From positions 360,135 through 424,134 of the forward strand of contig NZ_KK211167.1 of assembly GCF_000620705.1 (NCBI RefSeq): 64,000 nucleotides of DNA, written 5' to 3'. Positions 25,930 to 35,038 of this stretch are shown here, piece after piece. This DNA comes from Nocardioides sp. URHA0020 (GTDB lineage Bacteria > Actinomycetota > Actinomycetes > Propionibacteriales > Nocardioidaceae). The first letter of the stretch is position 1, and each line of letters opens with the position of its first letter. The position numbers were made by a program, and so were the translations under genes. The notes beneath the pieces are model-generated. The model searched no databases and had not been told where the DNA came from. It worked only from the letters and a program-made list of their open reading frames with translations.

Positions 25930-28415
25930 CGGTGCTGCGCGACTACGCCGCGACGGTCACCCAGCCGGCGCTCGGCGACGGTCTCGACAACACCGGCCGG
26001 TACGACGAGGTGGTCGCCCCGGACGGGTCGCTGCGCCCCGCGTGGAAGGGCCTCGCCGAGGTCGCGGTCGGGCTCACCGAGGCCGACCTGCGGCGCGTGC
26101 AGGGCGAGATCGGCCGCTTCCTCTCCGACGACGGCGTCACCTACGCCCAGCCGGGTCGCGGCCACGGCCGGTGGCGGCTGGACCCGGTGCCGCTGGTCAT
26201 CGACGCCGCGGCGTGGGCGCCGGTCGAGGTCGGCCTGGCCCAGCGCGCCGAGCTGCTCAACGCGATCCTCGTCGACCTGTACGGCGAGCAGCGGCTGCTG
26301 CGCGAGCGCATCCTCCCGGCGGCGGTCGTGCTCGGGCACAGCGGCTACACCCGCGTCGTCGCGCGCGCCGAGGCCATCGACCCGCGGCCGCTGGTGCTGG
26401 CCGCCACCGACCTCGGTCGCGACGCCGACGGTGCGTGGCGGGTGCTCGCCGACAAGGCCCAGGCGCCGTCGGGCATCGGCTACGCGATGGAGAACCGCCG
26501 CGTGATCTCCCGGGTGATGCCGGAGCTCTACCGCGAGGCCGGCCTGCACCGGATGGAGCCCTACTTCTGGGCGCTGCGCTCCGCGCTCCTGCAGTCCGCG
26601 CAGGGCGACCTCGCCGACCCCCGGGTCGTCGTGCTGTCGCCGGGCACCCACTCGGAGACGGCGTACGACCAGGCGTTCATCGCCTCGGCACTCGGCTTCC
26701 CGCTGGTCGAGGGCAGCGACCTGGTCGTCCGCGACGGCTGGGTCTACCTGCGGGTGCCGGGCCGTCTCGAGCGCGTCGACGTCATCCTGCGCCGCGTCGA
26801 CGCGGCCTGGAGCGACCCGCTGGAGCTGCGCGGCGACTCCCAGCTCGGCGTCGCCGGCCTGGTCGAGGCGGTCCGTCGTGGCCGGGTCCGCGTGGTCAAC
26901 GGCCTCGGCGCCGGCGTGCTGGAGAACCCCGGCCTGCTGCCCTACCTGCCGGCCGCCTGCGAGGCGCTGCTCGGCGAGCCGCTGCGGCTGCACTCCGTGC
27001 CGACCTGGTGGTGCGGCGAGCCCGACGGTCTGGAGCACGTGCTGGATCGGCTGGGGGAGCTCGTGGTCAGCGAGATCGACGGCCGTCCCGAGGACCTCGT
27101 CGACCTCTCGCCCGACGAGATCCGGGCGCGGGTGCTCGCGGCGCCGTACCGCTTCGTCGGCCAGGAGCCGCTGCCGCTCTCGCAGTCGCCGGCCTGGTCG
27201 CGCGGTGGCGCCCGCCCGGTGCCGGTCACGCTGCGCACGTTCACGCTCCGCTACGGCTCGGCGTACCGCCCGCTCGTCGGGGGGATGGCCAGCGGCTGGC
27301 TCGACGCGACCACCCCGACCAGCAAGGACGTGTGGGTCCTCAAGGCCAACGTCGGTGATGCCGACCAGGGCCTGTCCGGCGTGCTCCCGATGACGACGGC
27401 CCGGTCGGTGCCGATGACGGTCCCGCGGGTGCTGGAGGACATGTTCTGGTTCGGGCGCTACTCCGAGCGGGTCGAGGACCTGCTCCGGCTGGTGCTCGCC
27501 GCGCACGCGCTGTCCGAGGACTTCGGCACGCGGCCGCGCTCCACCGGCGGCGCCAGCCTGACCGTGCTGATGGGGGCGGTGCACCGGATGGCCGGGCCGT
27601 CGCCGGACGCCGCCGACGACCTCGACGCCGACTTCCGCTCGCTGCTGCTGGACCGGTCCCGCCTCGGCGGCGTCGCCTTCGGGCTCGACGGGCTGCGCGA
27701 CGTGCTGCGCGGGGTCAGGGACCAGCTCTCGCCGGACACCTGGCGGGCCTTCGGCACCACCGACCGTGCGGTCGAGGCGCTCGAGGGCAGCACCCACAGC
27801 CACCAGGTCGCGGAGAGCGCCGGCCGGATGCTCACCGGCATCCTGTCGCTGCAGGGCGTCAACGCGAGCATGATCCGCGACGCCGGCTGGCACGCCATCG
27901 GGCTCGGTCGCTCGCTCGAGCGGGCCCTCCAGGTCCTGCACCTGCTCAGCGCCACGACGACCGAGCGACGCGGCATCGACGTCGACCGCGAGGTGCTCAA
28001 CTCGGTCCTCGTCTCGACGGAGAGCGCGGTGACCCACCGCCGGCGCTACCGCGGCTACGTCCGCCCGGCCGGGGTGCTCGACCTGCTGCTCATGGACACC
28101 GACAACCCGCGCTCGATCGCCTTCTGCCTCGCCGAGGGGAGGGAGCACCTGGCGGCGCTGCCCGGCTCGACCGGGTCGTCGCGTCCGGAGCGGCTGCTCG
28201 CGGACCTGCTCGACCAGCTCGCGGCGGTCGACGTGGCCGGCCTGGTCGCCATCGGCGGGGTCGAGCGGCCCAACCTGGTGCGCTTCCTCGACGGCTTCCT
28301 GATCACGCTGGAGCGGGTCGCCGATGCCGTCGCCGAGGTGCACTTCGCCAGCGGGCCGCCGCCCCGGCTGCTCGGCTCCCTCGGGATGGCGCTCGTCTCG
28401 GAGGCGGGCTCGTGA
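25926..28415 (+). CDS. Circularly permuted ATP-grasp protein fused to an alpha-E domain
   Basis: 829-residue fusion. Residues about 1-490 are the circularly permuted type 2 ATP-grasp ligase (DUF404/DUF407), with GYTRVVARAEAIDPRPLVLA, DKAQAPSGIGYAMENR, LSPGTHSETAYDQAF and WVLKANVGDADQ. Residues about 500-829 are the helical alpha-E domain (DUF403), beginning RVLEDMFWFGRYSERVEDLLRL. In most genomes these are separate genes; here they are one polypeptide. ATP-grasp ligases join a carboxylate to an amine via acyl phosphate, so peptide or amide ligation is likely; the substrate is unknown. It is coupled to both neighbours by 4-bp overlaps. Confidence 0.9.
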   Translation: MTVLRDYAATVTQPALGDGLDNTGRYDEVVAPDGSLRPAWKGLAEVAVGLTEADLRRVQGEIGRFLSDDGVTYAQPGRGHGRWRLDPVPLVIDAAAWAPVEVGLAQRAELLNAILVDLYGEQRLLRERILPAAVVLGHSGYTRVVARAEAIDPRPLVLAATDLGRDADGAWRVLADKAQAPSGIGYAMENRRVISRVMPELYREAGLHRMEPYFWALRSALLQSAQGDLADPRVVVLSPGTHSETAYDQAFIASALGFPLVEGSDLVVRDGWVYLRVPGRLERVDVILRRVDAAWSDPLELRGDSQLGVAGLVEAVRRGRVRVVNGLGAGVLENPGLLPYLPAACEALLGEPLRLHSVPTWWCGEPDGLEHVLDRLGELVVSEIDGRPEDLVDLSPDEIRARVLAAPYRFVGQEPLPLSQSPAWSRGGARPVPVTLRTFTLRYGSAYRPLVGGMASGWLDATTPTSKDVWVLKANVGDADQGLSGVLPMTTARSVPMTVPRVLEDMFWFGRYSERVEDLLRLVLAAHALSEDFGTRPRSTGGASLTVLMGAVHRMAGPSPDAADDLDADFRSLLLDRSRLGGVAFGLDGLRDVLRGVRDQLSPDTWRAFGTTDRAVEALEGSTHSHQVAESAGRMLTGILSLQGVNASMIRDAGWHAIGLGRSLERALQVLHLLSATTTERRGIDVDREVLNSVLVSTESAVTHRRRYRGYVRPAGVLDLLLMDTDNPRSIAFCLAEGREHLAALPGSTGSSRPERLLADLLDQLAAVDVAGLVAIGGVERPNLVRFLDGFLITLERVADAVAEVHFASGPPPRLLGSLGMALVSEAGS

Positions 28416-29287
28416 GATATCGGGTGAGCCACGCGACGACGTACACCTACGACGACGACGTCACCGACAGCTTGGGCGTCGCCCACCTGGTCCCGCGCGT
28501 GCTGGCGTCGCAGCGGGTCTCCTCGACCGCGGTCGAGGTGACGCCCACGCCGGTCGACCAGTCCCACGACATCGACTGCTACGGCAACACGGCGACGTAC
28601 TTCCAGGTGACCAGCGCCCACCAGGAGCTGGTGGTCGCGGGCAGCTCCGAGGTCGAGGTCTCGATGCCGGCGTACGACGAGGCCGGACTGGCCACACCCT
28701 GGGAGGGCGCGCGACCGCTGCTCGACCCGACCCTGCCGGACGCCTGGCTGGCCACCGACTTCGCGCTGCCGTCGGCGGCCGCGCAGCAGACCGCCGAGGC
28801 GCACGCGTACGCCGCCGAGTCGCTGCTGCCGGGCCGGCCGGTCGGGGAGGCGGTCACCGACCTGATGCACCGCATCCACGCCGACTTCGCCTATGACGCG
28901 ACCGCCACGACGGTGACGTCGACCGTGGAGGTCACCTTCCGCAAGCGGGCCGGGGTCTGCCAGGACTTCGCGCACCTGACGATCGCCTGCCTGCGCTCGC
29001 ACGGGCTGGCCGTGCGCTACGTCAGCGGCTACCTGGCCACCCAGCCGCCGCCGGGGCGCGAGCGGATCGTCGGCGCCGACGCCTCCCACGCGTGGGTGGC
29101 GGTCTGGCTGCCGGAGACGGGCCAGTGGCTCGCCGTCGACCCGACCAACGACCAGTGGGTCAACGACCGCTACGTCACCGTGGCGTGGGGGCGCGACTAC
29201 CGGGACGTGCCGCCGGTCAAGGGCGTCATCTTCACCGAGGCGACGAAGTCGACCCTGAAGGTGTCGGTCGACGTCGCGCCGGTGTGA
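28412..29287 (+). CDS. Transglutaminase-like cysteine protein
   Basis: 291 residues. Bact_transglu_N domain (RYRVSHATTYTYDDDV) and a transglutaminase core with Cys in RAGVCQDFAHLTIACLRSHG, His in ADASHAWVAVWLP and Asp in AVDPTND, a complete triad. No signal peptide is seen, so it is probably cytoplasmic. GTG 28412 overlaps the ATP-grasp/alpha-E stop. It is the second transglutaminase of the cluster and probably acts as a peptidase or amidase on the product of the ligase; that is inference. Confidence 0.9.
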   Translation: MRYRVSHATTYTYDDDVTDSLGVAHLVPRVLASQRVSSTAVEVTPTPVDQSHDIDCYGNTATYFQVTSAHQELVVAGSSEVEVSMPAYDEAGLATPWEGARPLLDPTLPDAWLATDFALPSAAAQQTAEAHAYAAESLLPGRPVGEAVTDLMHRIHADFAYDATATTVTSTVEVTFRKRAGVCQDFAHLTIACLRSHGLAVRYVSGYLATQPPPGRERIVGADASHAWVAVWLPETGQWLAVDPTNDQWVNDRYVTVAWGRDYRDVPPVKGVIFTEATKSTLKVSVDVAPV

Positions 29288-29291
29288 GGCT

Positions 29292-29507
29292 CTAGAGCTT
29301 GGTCATCTTCCGGTACGGGCTCGACACGCGGACGGTCTGGTCGCGGAAGTCGACCGACACCGCGTCCGCCTCGACGCCCACGACACGGCCGACCCCGTAG
29401 GAGTCGTGCGACACCAGGTCGCCCGACTCGAAGTCTTCGATCGGGAGCTCGACCTTGGGCTTGAAGGGGCTGCTGGCGAGGTGCCGGCGCCCAGATGAGG
29501 TAGCCAT
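29292..29507 (-). CDS. Small CarD/TRCF-interaction-like domain protein
   Basis: 71-residue protein. It has a basic N-terminus (MATSSGRRHLASSPFKPKV) then a short all-beta segment, DFESGDLVSHDSYGVGRVVGVE...SVDFRDQTVRV. The pattern resembles the KOW-like beta-barrel of CarD/CdnL and the Mfd RNA polymerase-interaction domain, without the DNA-binding helical domain. ATG 29507 has GGGAG 5 bp upstream. Its stop is 4 bp from the convergent transglutaminase stop. It may bind RNA polymerase or RNA; this is inferred from resemblance only. Confidence 0.65.
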   Translation of the reverse strand: MATSSGRRHLASSPFKPKVELPIEDFESGDLVSHDSYGVGRVVGVEADAVSVDFRDQTVRVSSPYRKMTKL

Positions 29508-29621
29508 TGCTCCCAGTATGCGCCTCCCTGGCGACTCGTGGGTAACCAACGGCGAATTCCGTTCGCGGTCGGCGGGTCCGGGAATGCGTCTCATCGGTCG
29601 TCGGGTGGGTACAAAGGACCG

Positions 29622-30647
29622 GTGAAGGCCTATCGCTGCCGGGTGTGCGACAACACCCTCTACTTCGAGAACTCCGTGTGCGTCTCCTGCGGGACCGCGC
29701 TCGGCTTCTCCCGCAGCGAGCGGGCGATCGTCCCGGTCGACCCGCAGGGTCGGTACGTCGACGCGTCCGGCCTGGTCTGGTGGATCTGCCGCAACCTCAA
29801 CCTCTCCGGCTGCACCTGGCTGGCGACGGTCACGGGTGGTCAGTGCGCCGCCTGCGACCTGACCCGCACCCGACCTGCCGACGGCGACGTCGAGGGGCTG
29901 GAGCAGTTCCGGCTCGCCGAGCAGGCCAAGCGCCACCTGGTCGCCGAGCTCGACACCCTGGGCTTCCGCGTGGTCGACAAGGTCGCCGACCCGGAGAACG
30001 GCCTGGCCTTCGACCTGCTGAGCACCAGCGACCAATCCGGCGAGGACAACGTGGTCATCGGGCACGCGGACGGGGTCATCACCATCGACCTCGCCGAGAG
30101 CGACGACGCCTACCGCGAGAAGGTCCGCGCCCGGCTGGCCGAGCCCTACCGCACGATGCTCGGCCACTTCCGGCACGAGGTCGGGCACTACATCGAGTGG
30201 CAGCTGGTGCGCGACGGCGAGACGCAGGCGCGCTGCCGCGAGCTCTTCGGCGACGAGTCCACCGACTACCAGGCCGAGATCGACCGGCACTACGCCGAGG
30301 GGCCGCCGGCGGGCTGGGAGTCGGAGTACATCTCGACGTACGCGACCATGCACCCCTTCGAGGACTTCGCCGAGACCTGGGCCCACTACCTGCACATCTG
30401 CGACACGATCGAGACGGCCAGCGAGTACGGCCTGACGGCGGTCGCGCCGGTCACGTCGTTCGCCAGCTTCGCCGACGTGGTGCGCGGGGTGTGGATCCCG
30501 CTCGCGGTCGCGCTGAACATGGTCAACCGCAGCATGGGCAAGGACGACCTCTACCCGTTCGTGATCCCGCCGCCGGTGCTCGACAAGCTCGAGTTTGTGG
30601 CGTCGCTGCGCGAGAGCGGCACCTCGGGCCGGCAGTCCGGTACCTGA
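29622..30647 (+). CDS. Zinc-ribbon-containing putative metallopeptidase (PF15887-like)
   Basis: 341 residues. An N-terminal zinc ribbon (CRVCDNTLYFENSVCVSCG) and two more Cys pairs are followed by a peptidase domain with HEVGHYIEW (HExxH near 186-190) and a downstream Glu-rich DFAETWAHYLH that probably supplies the third ligand. No signal peptide is seen. Family members are often found near alpha-E, ATP-grasp and transglutaminase genes; here the gene lies 330 bp after that cluster. The start is GTG 29622 with AAAGGA 5-7 bp upstream; the open frame upstream lacks homology. It might process the peptide product of the cluster (inference). Confidence 0.8.
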   Translation: MKAYRCRVCDNTLYFENSVCVSCGTALGFSRSERAIVPVDPQGRYVDASGLVWWICRNLNLSGCTWLATVTGGQCAACDLTRTRPADGDVEGLEQFRLAEQAKRHLVAELDTLGFRVVDKVADPENGLAFDLLSTSDQSGEDNVVIGHADGVITIDLAESDDAYREKVRARLAEPYRTMLGHFRHEVGHYIEWQLVRDGETQARCRELFGDESTDYQAEIDRHYAEGPPAGWESEYISTYATMHPFEDFAETWAHYLHICDTIETASEYGLTAVAPVTSFASFADVVRGVWIPLAVALNMVNRSMGKDDLYPFVIPPPVLDKLEFVASLRESGTSGRQSGT

Positions 30648-30656
30648 GGGTTCACC

Positions 30657-30662
30657 TACGCT
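30657..30662 (+). promoter_or_regulatory. -10 hexamer of the GST-like gene (leaderless)
   Basis: TACGCT, 6 bp before ATG 30669. Confidence 0.45.
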
Positions 30663-30668
30663 GGAGAC

Positions 30669-31634
30669 ATGAGTGACTCGGGCGGCAACCAGGGCTCCTA
30701 CGTCGCGGCGGGCGAGTTCGCCCGAGACTCGACGTACATCCCCGACCGGATCACCCTCGGCGCCCGCCGACCCGAGCACGGTCCGGTCGACGGCGAGCTG
30801 TGGCCGGTCGAGCCCGGCCGCTACCGGCTGGTGGCTGCGAAGGCCTGCCCGTGGGCGACCCGCACGATCATCGTGCGGCAGCTGCTCGGGCTCGAGGACG
30901 TGATCTCGCTCGGCACGCCCGGCCCGACGCACGACGAGCGCAGCTGGACCTTCGACCTCGACCCCGGCGGGGTCGACCCGGTGCTCGGCATCGAGCGGGT
31001 CCAGCAGGCCTACTTCGCCCGCTTCCCCGACTACCCGCGCGGGATCACGGTCCCGGCGGTCGTCGACGTGCCGACCGGCGGCGTCGTGACCAACGACTTC
31101 CCGTGGATCACGCACGACCTCTTCTTCGAGTGGCGCGAGCACCACCGCGCCGACGCGCCCGACCTGTGGCCGACCGGTCTCCGCGAGGAGATGGAGGAGG
31201 TCATGAAGCGCGTCTACACCGAGGTCAACAACGGCGTCTACCGCTGTGGCTTCGCCGGGTCCCAGGAGGCGTACGACGCGGCGTACGACCGGCTCTGGAC
31301 CGCACTCGACTGGCTCGAGGAGCGGCTGTCGACGAGGCGCTACCTGATGGGCGACGCGATCACCGAGGCCGACGTACGCCTCTGGACCACGCTGGCGCGC
31401 TTCGACGCCGTCTACCACGGGCACTTCAAGTGCAACCGGCAGAAGCTGGTCGAGATGTCGAACCTGTGGGGCTACGCGCGCGAGCTCTACGCGATCCCGG
31501 CCTTCGGCGACAACACCGACTTCGAGCAGATCAAGCAGCACTACTACGTGGTGCACCGCGACCTGAACCCCACGCAGATCGTGCCCCGGGGCCCCGATCT
31601 CGCCGGCTGGCTCGAGCCGCACGGCCGCGGCTGA
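30669..31634 (+). CDS. Xi-class glutathione transferase-like / glutathionyl-hydroquinone reductase family protein
   Basis: 321 residues with an N-terminal thioredoxin-like domain (catalytic Cys in AKACPWATRT near 58) and a helical C-terminal domain containing MGDAITEADVRLWTTLARFDAVYHGHFKCN, typical of Xi-class enzymes that reduce glutathionyl-hydroquinones. Actinobacteria generally use mycothiol, so the thiol partner may be mycothiol; that is inference. ATG 30669 is at the leaderless spacing. It is monocistronic. Confidence 0.85.
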   Translation: MSDSGGNQGSYVAAGEFARDSTYIPDRITLGARRPEHGPVDGELWPVEPGRYRLVAAKACPWATRTIIVRQLLGLEDVISLGTPGPTHDERSWTFDLDPGGVDPVLGIERVQQAYFARFPDYPRGITVPAVVDVPTGGVVTNDFPWITHDLFFEWREHHRADAPDLWPTGLREEMEEVMKRVYTEVNNGVYRCGFAGSQEAYDAAYDRLWTALDWLEERLSTRRYLMGDAITEADVRLWTTLARFDAVYHGHFKCNRQKLVEMSNLWGYARELYAIPAFGDNTDFEQIKQHYYVVHRDLNPTQIVPRGPDLAGWLEPHGRG

Positions 31635-31653
31635 GGCTCGGCCGCGCCTTCCC

Positions 31654-31659
31654 TAGGCT
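31654..31659 (+). promoter_or_regulatory. -10 hexamer of the CDF transporter gene (leaderless)
   Basis: TAGGCT, 6 bp before ATG 31666. Confidence 0.5.
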
Positions 31660-31665
31660 GGGCCC

Positions 31666-32580
31666 ATGGGACACGACCACGGCCACGCGGCCGGGCGCGC
31701 GGAGGACCGCGCCCGCCTGCGCTGGGTCCTGGGCGTCACCGTCGTCGTGCTGGCCTTCGAGGTGGTCGGCGCGTACGTCACCGGCTCGCTCGCGCTGCTC
31801 GCCGACGCCGGGCACATGGCCACCGACGCCGCCGCGGTGGTGCTCGCGCTGGGGGCGTCGTACGTCGCGTCCCGGGGCGGCGGTCCCCGCTCGACCTTCG
31901 GCCTGCACCGGGCCGAGATCCTCGCCGCGATGCTCAACGCCCTGGTGCTGCTGGTGGTCTGCGGCTACCTGGCGTACGCCGGGATCTCGCGGCTGGCCGA
32001 CCCGGCCTCGGTCGACGCCGGACCGATGATCGCCTTCGCCGCCGTCGGCCTGGTCGCCAACGCCACGTCGCTGATCGTGCTGAACCGGTCCGACACCGGG
32101 TCGCTCAACCTGCGCGGCGCGGCCAACGAGGTGTTCGCCGACCTGGTCGGCTCGATCCTGGCCGTGCTCGCCGGCGTCGTGATCCTGCTCTGGGGCTGGG
32201 ACCGCGCCGACTCGATCGTGTCGCTGCTGATCGCCGCGCTGATCCTGCCTCGGTCGCTGGTCCTGCTCCGCGAGTCGGCCTCCATCCTGCTCGAGATCGC
32301 ACCGGCCGGCATGGACCTGGACGACGTGGCCCGGCACCTGCTCGAGATGCCGGGGGTGGTCGACGTCCACGACCTGCACGCCTGGACCATCACCAGCGGG
32401 ATGCCCAGCCTGTCGGCGCACGTGACCGTCACCCAGGAGGCCCTCGACGCCGACGGCGTGGGTGGCCTCCTCGACCGGCTGGCCGCGTGCACCGCCGAGC
32501 ACTTCGACGTGCGCCACTCGACCTTCCAGGTCGAGCCGGAGACGCACCGGGACCACGAGGACCTGGGCGAGGTCCACTAG
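31666..32580 (+). CDS. Cation diffusion facilitator (CzcD-like Zn/Co efflux)
   Basis: 304-residue CDF transporter with six membrane helices and a C-terminal ferredoxin-like cytoplasmic domain (VVDVHDLHAWTITSGM). The metal site in helix 2 is HxxxD in LADAGHMATDA. In helix 5 the usual HxxxD is ExxxD (NEVFADLVGS), as in Cupriavidus CzcD. Exports zinc or similar divalent metals against protons. A His-containing N-terminus, MGHDHGH, may bind metal. It is monocistronic; no metalloregulator is adjacent. Confidence 0.9.
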   Translation: MGHDHGHAAGRAEDRARLRWVLGVTVVVLAFEVVGAYVTGSLALLADAGHMATDAAAVVLALGASYVASRGGGPRSTFGLHRAEILAAMLNALVLLVVCGYLAYAGISRLADPASVDAGPMIAFAAVGLVANATSLIVLNRSDTGSLNLRGAANEVFADLVGSILAVLAGVVILLWGWDRADSIVSLLIAALILPRSLVLLRESASILLEIAPAGMDLDDVARHLLEMPGVVDVHDLHAWTITSGMPSLSAHVTVTQEALDADGVGGLLDRLAACTAEHFDVRHSTFQVEPETHRDHEDLGEVH

Positions 32581-32688
32581 CGATCGCCGCCAGTGCGCGA
32601 CGCGAGAAGGGAGCCGACCAGCTCCCCCGATCGCCGGCCGACTCCACCCGGCGACATGTCACCGGACGGCGGGGCTCGGTGTCATGCG

Positions 32689-32708
32689 GGTTGCAGGTTC
32701 CTGCAGCC
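32689..32708. terminator. Hairpin downstream of the LuxR-type gene
   Basis: GGTTGCAGG (32689-32697) pairs with CCTGCAGCC (32700-32708), 9 pairs with one G-U and a 2-nt loop, just past the LuxR stop and 110 bp after the CDF stop. It could end either convergent message. No U-run is present, as is usual at this GC content. Confidence 0.35.
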
Positions 32709-32710
32709 GG

Positions 32711-33487
32711 TCACCCGTCGGCGGCCAACCGCGCCAGTCGGGTGGCGGCCGCGAAGCGGGACCGCACGCCCAGCGCCGCGAGGATCGCGGCCACCTCGGA
32801 GCGCACGGTCCGGACGCTGACGCCGAGCGACGCGGCGATCGCCTCGTCGCCCAGGTCGGCCGTGAGCAGCGCGACCACCTGACGCTGTCGTCGGGTGAGG
32901 AAGGCGAGGTCCGAGACACCGGTGTCCTCGACCGGGACCGTGGACGCGATGACCGCCTCCCAGTAGCGCCAGGCGGCCTCCAGGCAGGGGCCGGCATGGA
33001 TGGTCATCAGGCTCATCGAGCCGTCGACGACCGGTCCGTCCAGGATCACGAAGCGACGGTCGATGATCTTCATCTGCACCGGTGCCCGGCCGAAGAGGTA
33101 GTTGCCGACCGGTTCGTTGGCCAGCAGGATGCGGCCCTCCGGGTCGACGCCCTGGTAGTCGAAGACGCTCACCATCTGCGTCCCGGCCGCGAGGTAGGCC
33201 CGGTTGATCGGCAGGCCCGCACGCAGCTGGGTGGTGGAGGCGCCCGGACGGACCGACAGGTTCTCGCGCCAGGCGGCTCCCTGGGAGTGGAGCCACTCAT
33301 GGGCTCCGGCGGTGCCGAGCGCCACCACCTCGCCGGTGCTCAGCTCGTCGCGAGCCGCGGCCGCGGCGGCCTCGCTGCGCCTCATCTGCAGGACGGCGGC
33401 GGCGTCGAGGACGGCGAGGGCGTCCGCCGTGCGGATGCCGGTCGCCGAGCCGTGCCCGACCCGCACCGGGAAGTCCCTCGCTGTCAC
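32711..33487 (-). CDS. LuxR-type helix-turn-helix transcriptional regulator
   Basis: About 258 residues. The N-terminal 180 residues are a sensor-like domain resembling the PLD-fold/TrmB-type effector part of actinobacterial LuxR regulators (SVFDYQGVDPEGRILLANEP, KIIDRRFVILDGPVVDGSMSLMTIHAG). The C-terminal LuxR HTH has LTRRQRQVVALL and IAASLGVSVRTVRSEVAAILAALG. GTG 33487 is chosen for GGGAGG 7 bp upstream. It diverges from selO, 80 bp apart. The target and ligand are unknown. Confidence 0.75.
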   Translation of the reverse strand: MTARDFPVRVGHGSATGIRTADALAVLDAAAVLQMRRSEAAAAAARDELSTGEVVALGTAGAHEWLHSQGAAWRENLSVRPGASTTQLRAGLPINRAYLAAGTQMVSVFDYQGVDPEGRILLANEPVGNYLFGRAPVQMKIIDRRFVILDGPVVDGSMSLMTIHAGPCLEAAWRYWEAVIASTVPVEDTGVSDLAFLTRRQRQVVALLTADLGDEAIAASLGVSVRTVRSEVAAILAALGVRSRFAAATRLARLAADG

Positions 33488-33555
33488 GTCTGCGCCTCCC
33501 GTGCCTGCCGCTCGTCGCCGATTCTCGCACCCTGTGACCGTGCGGACCAGACACG

Positions 33556-33561
33556 TAGCCT
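33556..33561 (+). promoter_or_regulatory. -10 hexamer of selO (leaderless)
   Basis: TAGCCT, 6 bp before GTG 33568. Confidence 0.5.
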
Positions 33562-33567
33562 CGAGGT

Positions 33568-35034
33568 GTGAGCACCGCACGCGTCCTGACCATCGCCTTG
33601 GACGACCAGTTCGCCCGGGCGGTTCCCGAGCTCGCCGTGCCCTGGCACGCCGAGCCCGCGCCGGAGCCGACCCTGCTGGTCCTGAACGAGCCGCTGGCCA
33701 CCGGGCTCGGCCTCGAGGTGGACCAGCTCCGTGGCCCGGACGGTCTCGGGCTGCTGACCGGGACGCTCGTGCCGCCGGACGCGCGACCGGTGGCGCAGGC
33801 GTACGCCGGGCACCAGTTCGGCGGGTTCAGCCCCCGTCTCGGCGACGGACGCGCCCTGCTGCTCGGCGAGCTCCGCGACCGGGACGGCCGGGTGCGCGAC
33901 CTGCACCTCAAGGGCTCGGGTCGCACGCCGTTCGCACGCGGCGGCGACGGCCTGGCGGCCGTCGGCCCGATGCTGCGGGAGTACGTCGTCAGCGAGGCCA
34001 TGCACGCGCTCGGCATCCCCACGACCCGGGCCCTCGCGGTGGTCGCCACGGGCCGCGGCGTACGCCGCGAGACCGTGCTGCCGGGCGCTGTCCTGGCGCG
34101 GGTGGCGAGCAGCCACCTGCGGGTCGGCAGCTTCCAGTTCGTCGCGGCGCAGGGCGACGTCGAGCTGACGCGTCGCCTCGCCGACCTCGCGATCGAGCGC
34201 CACTACCCGGAGGCGGCGACCGCGGACGCGCCGTACCTCGCCCTCTACGACGCGGTGGTGGCCGCCCAGGCCCGCCTCGTCGCGCAGTGGATGCTCGTCG
34301 GCTTCGTGCACGGGGTGCTGAACACCGACAACGTGACGATCTCCGGCGAGACCATCGACTACGGACCGTGCGCCTTCATGGAGGCCTTCGACCCGGCGAC
34401 CGTCTACAGCTCGATCGACGAGTCCGGGCGCTACGCCTACGGCAACCAGCCGGGCATCACCCAGTGGAACCTGGCCCGGCTGGCCGAGGCGCTGCTGCCC
34501 CTGCTGGGTGACGACCAGGACGGCGCCGTCGAGGCGGCGACCGCCTCCCTGAGCGCGTTCGGCCACCACTACAACGCCGCCTGGCTGAGCGGGATCCGCG
34601 CCAAGCTCGGGCTGCCCGCCGACCTCGACGACGAGGTCGCGGCGCCGCTGGTCGAGGACCTGGTCGCGCTGATGCGAGCCGGTCGGGTCGATCTCACGAC
34701 GTTCTACCGGGCGCTGGGTCGCGCTGCGCGCGGCGACGCCGAGCCGGTGCGTGGGCTGGTCCTGGACCTCGCGGACCTCGACGCCTGGCTGGAGCGCTGG
34801 CGCGCCCTCGGCCCCGACGCCGACGCGATGGACCGGGTCAACCCGGTCTACCTACCCCGCAACCACCTCGTCGAGGAGGCGCTGGCGGCCGCGACCGGCG
34901 GCGACCTCGGCCCGGTCGAGCGGCTGCTGGAGGCGGTGCGCTCGCCGTACGACGAGCGTCCTGGCCTCGAGGCCTACGCCGCGCCGGCGCCGGACGACTT
35001 CGGCGCCGGCTACCAGACCTTCTGCGGGACCTGA
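33568..35034 (+). CDS. selO: Protein adenylyltransferase SelO (YdiU family)
   Basis: 488-residue pseudokinase-fold enzyme that transfers AMP from ATP to protein Ser/Thr/Tyr; in E. coli it AMPylates redox proteins during oxidative stress. Motifs: [43 protein letters not shown] (metal/catalytic Asn-Asp) and IDYGPCAFM. The C-terminus is FCGT, with Cys where eukaryotic SelO has selenocysteine in its tail. GTG 33568 has leaderless spacing. Monocistronic and divergent from the LuxR-type regulator. Confidence 0.92.
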   Translation: MSTARVLTIALDDQFARAVPELAVPWHAEPAPEPTLLVLNEPLATGLGLEVDQLRGPDGLGLLTGTLVPPDARPVAQAYAGHQFGGFSPRLGDGRALLLGELRDRDGRVRDLHLKGSGRTPFARGGDGLAAVGPMLREYVVSEAMHALGIPTTRALAVVATGRGVRRETVLPGAVLARVASSHLRVGSFQFVAAQGDVELTRRLADLAIERHYPEAATADAPYLALYDAVVAAQARLVAQWMLVGFVHGVLNTDNVTISGETIDYGPCAFMEAFDPATVYSSIDESGRYAYGNQPGITQWNLARLAEALLPLLGDDQDGAVEAATASLSAFGHHYNAAWLSGIRAKLGLPADLDDEVAAPLVEDLVALMRAGRVDLTTFYRALGRAARGDAEPVRGLVLDLADLDAWLERWRALGPDADAMDRVNPVYLPRNHLVEEALAAATGGDLGPVERLLEAVRSPYDERPGLEAYAAPAPDDFGAGYQTFCGT

Positions 35035-35038
35035 CGGC

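Noticed and set aside
22666..29287. Anbu proteasome-like protease as part of the ATP-grasp cluster
   Set aside because: No NTN-hydrolase-like gene occurs within or next to the cluster in this window.
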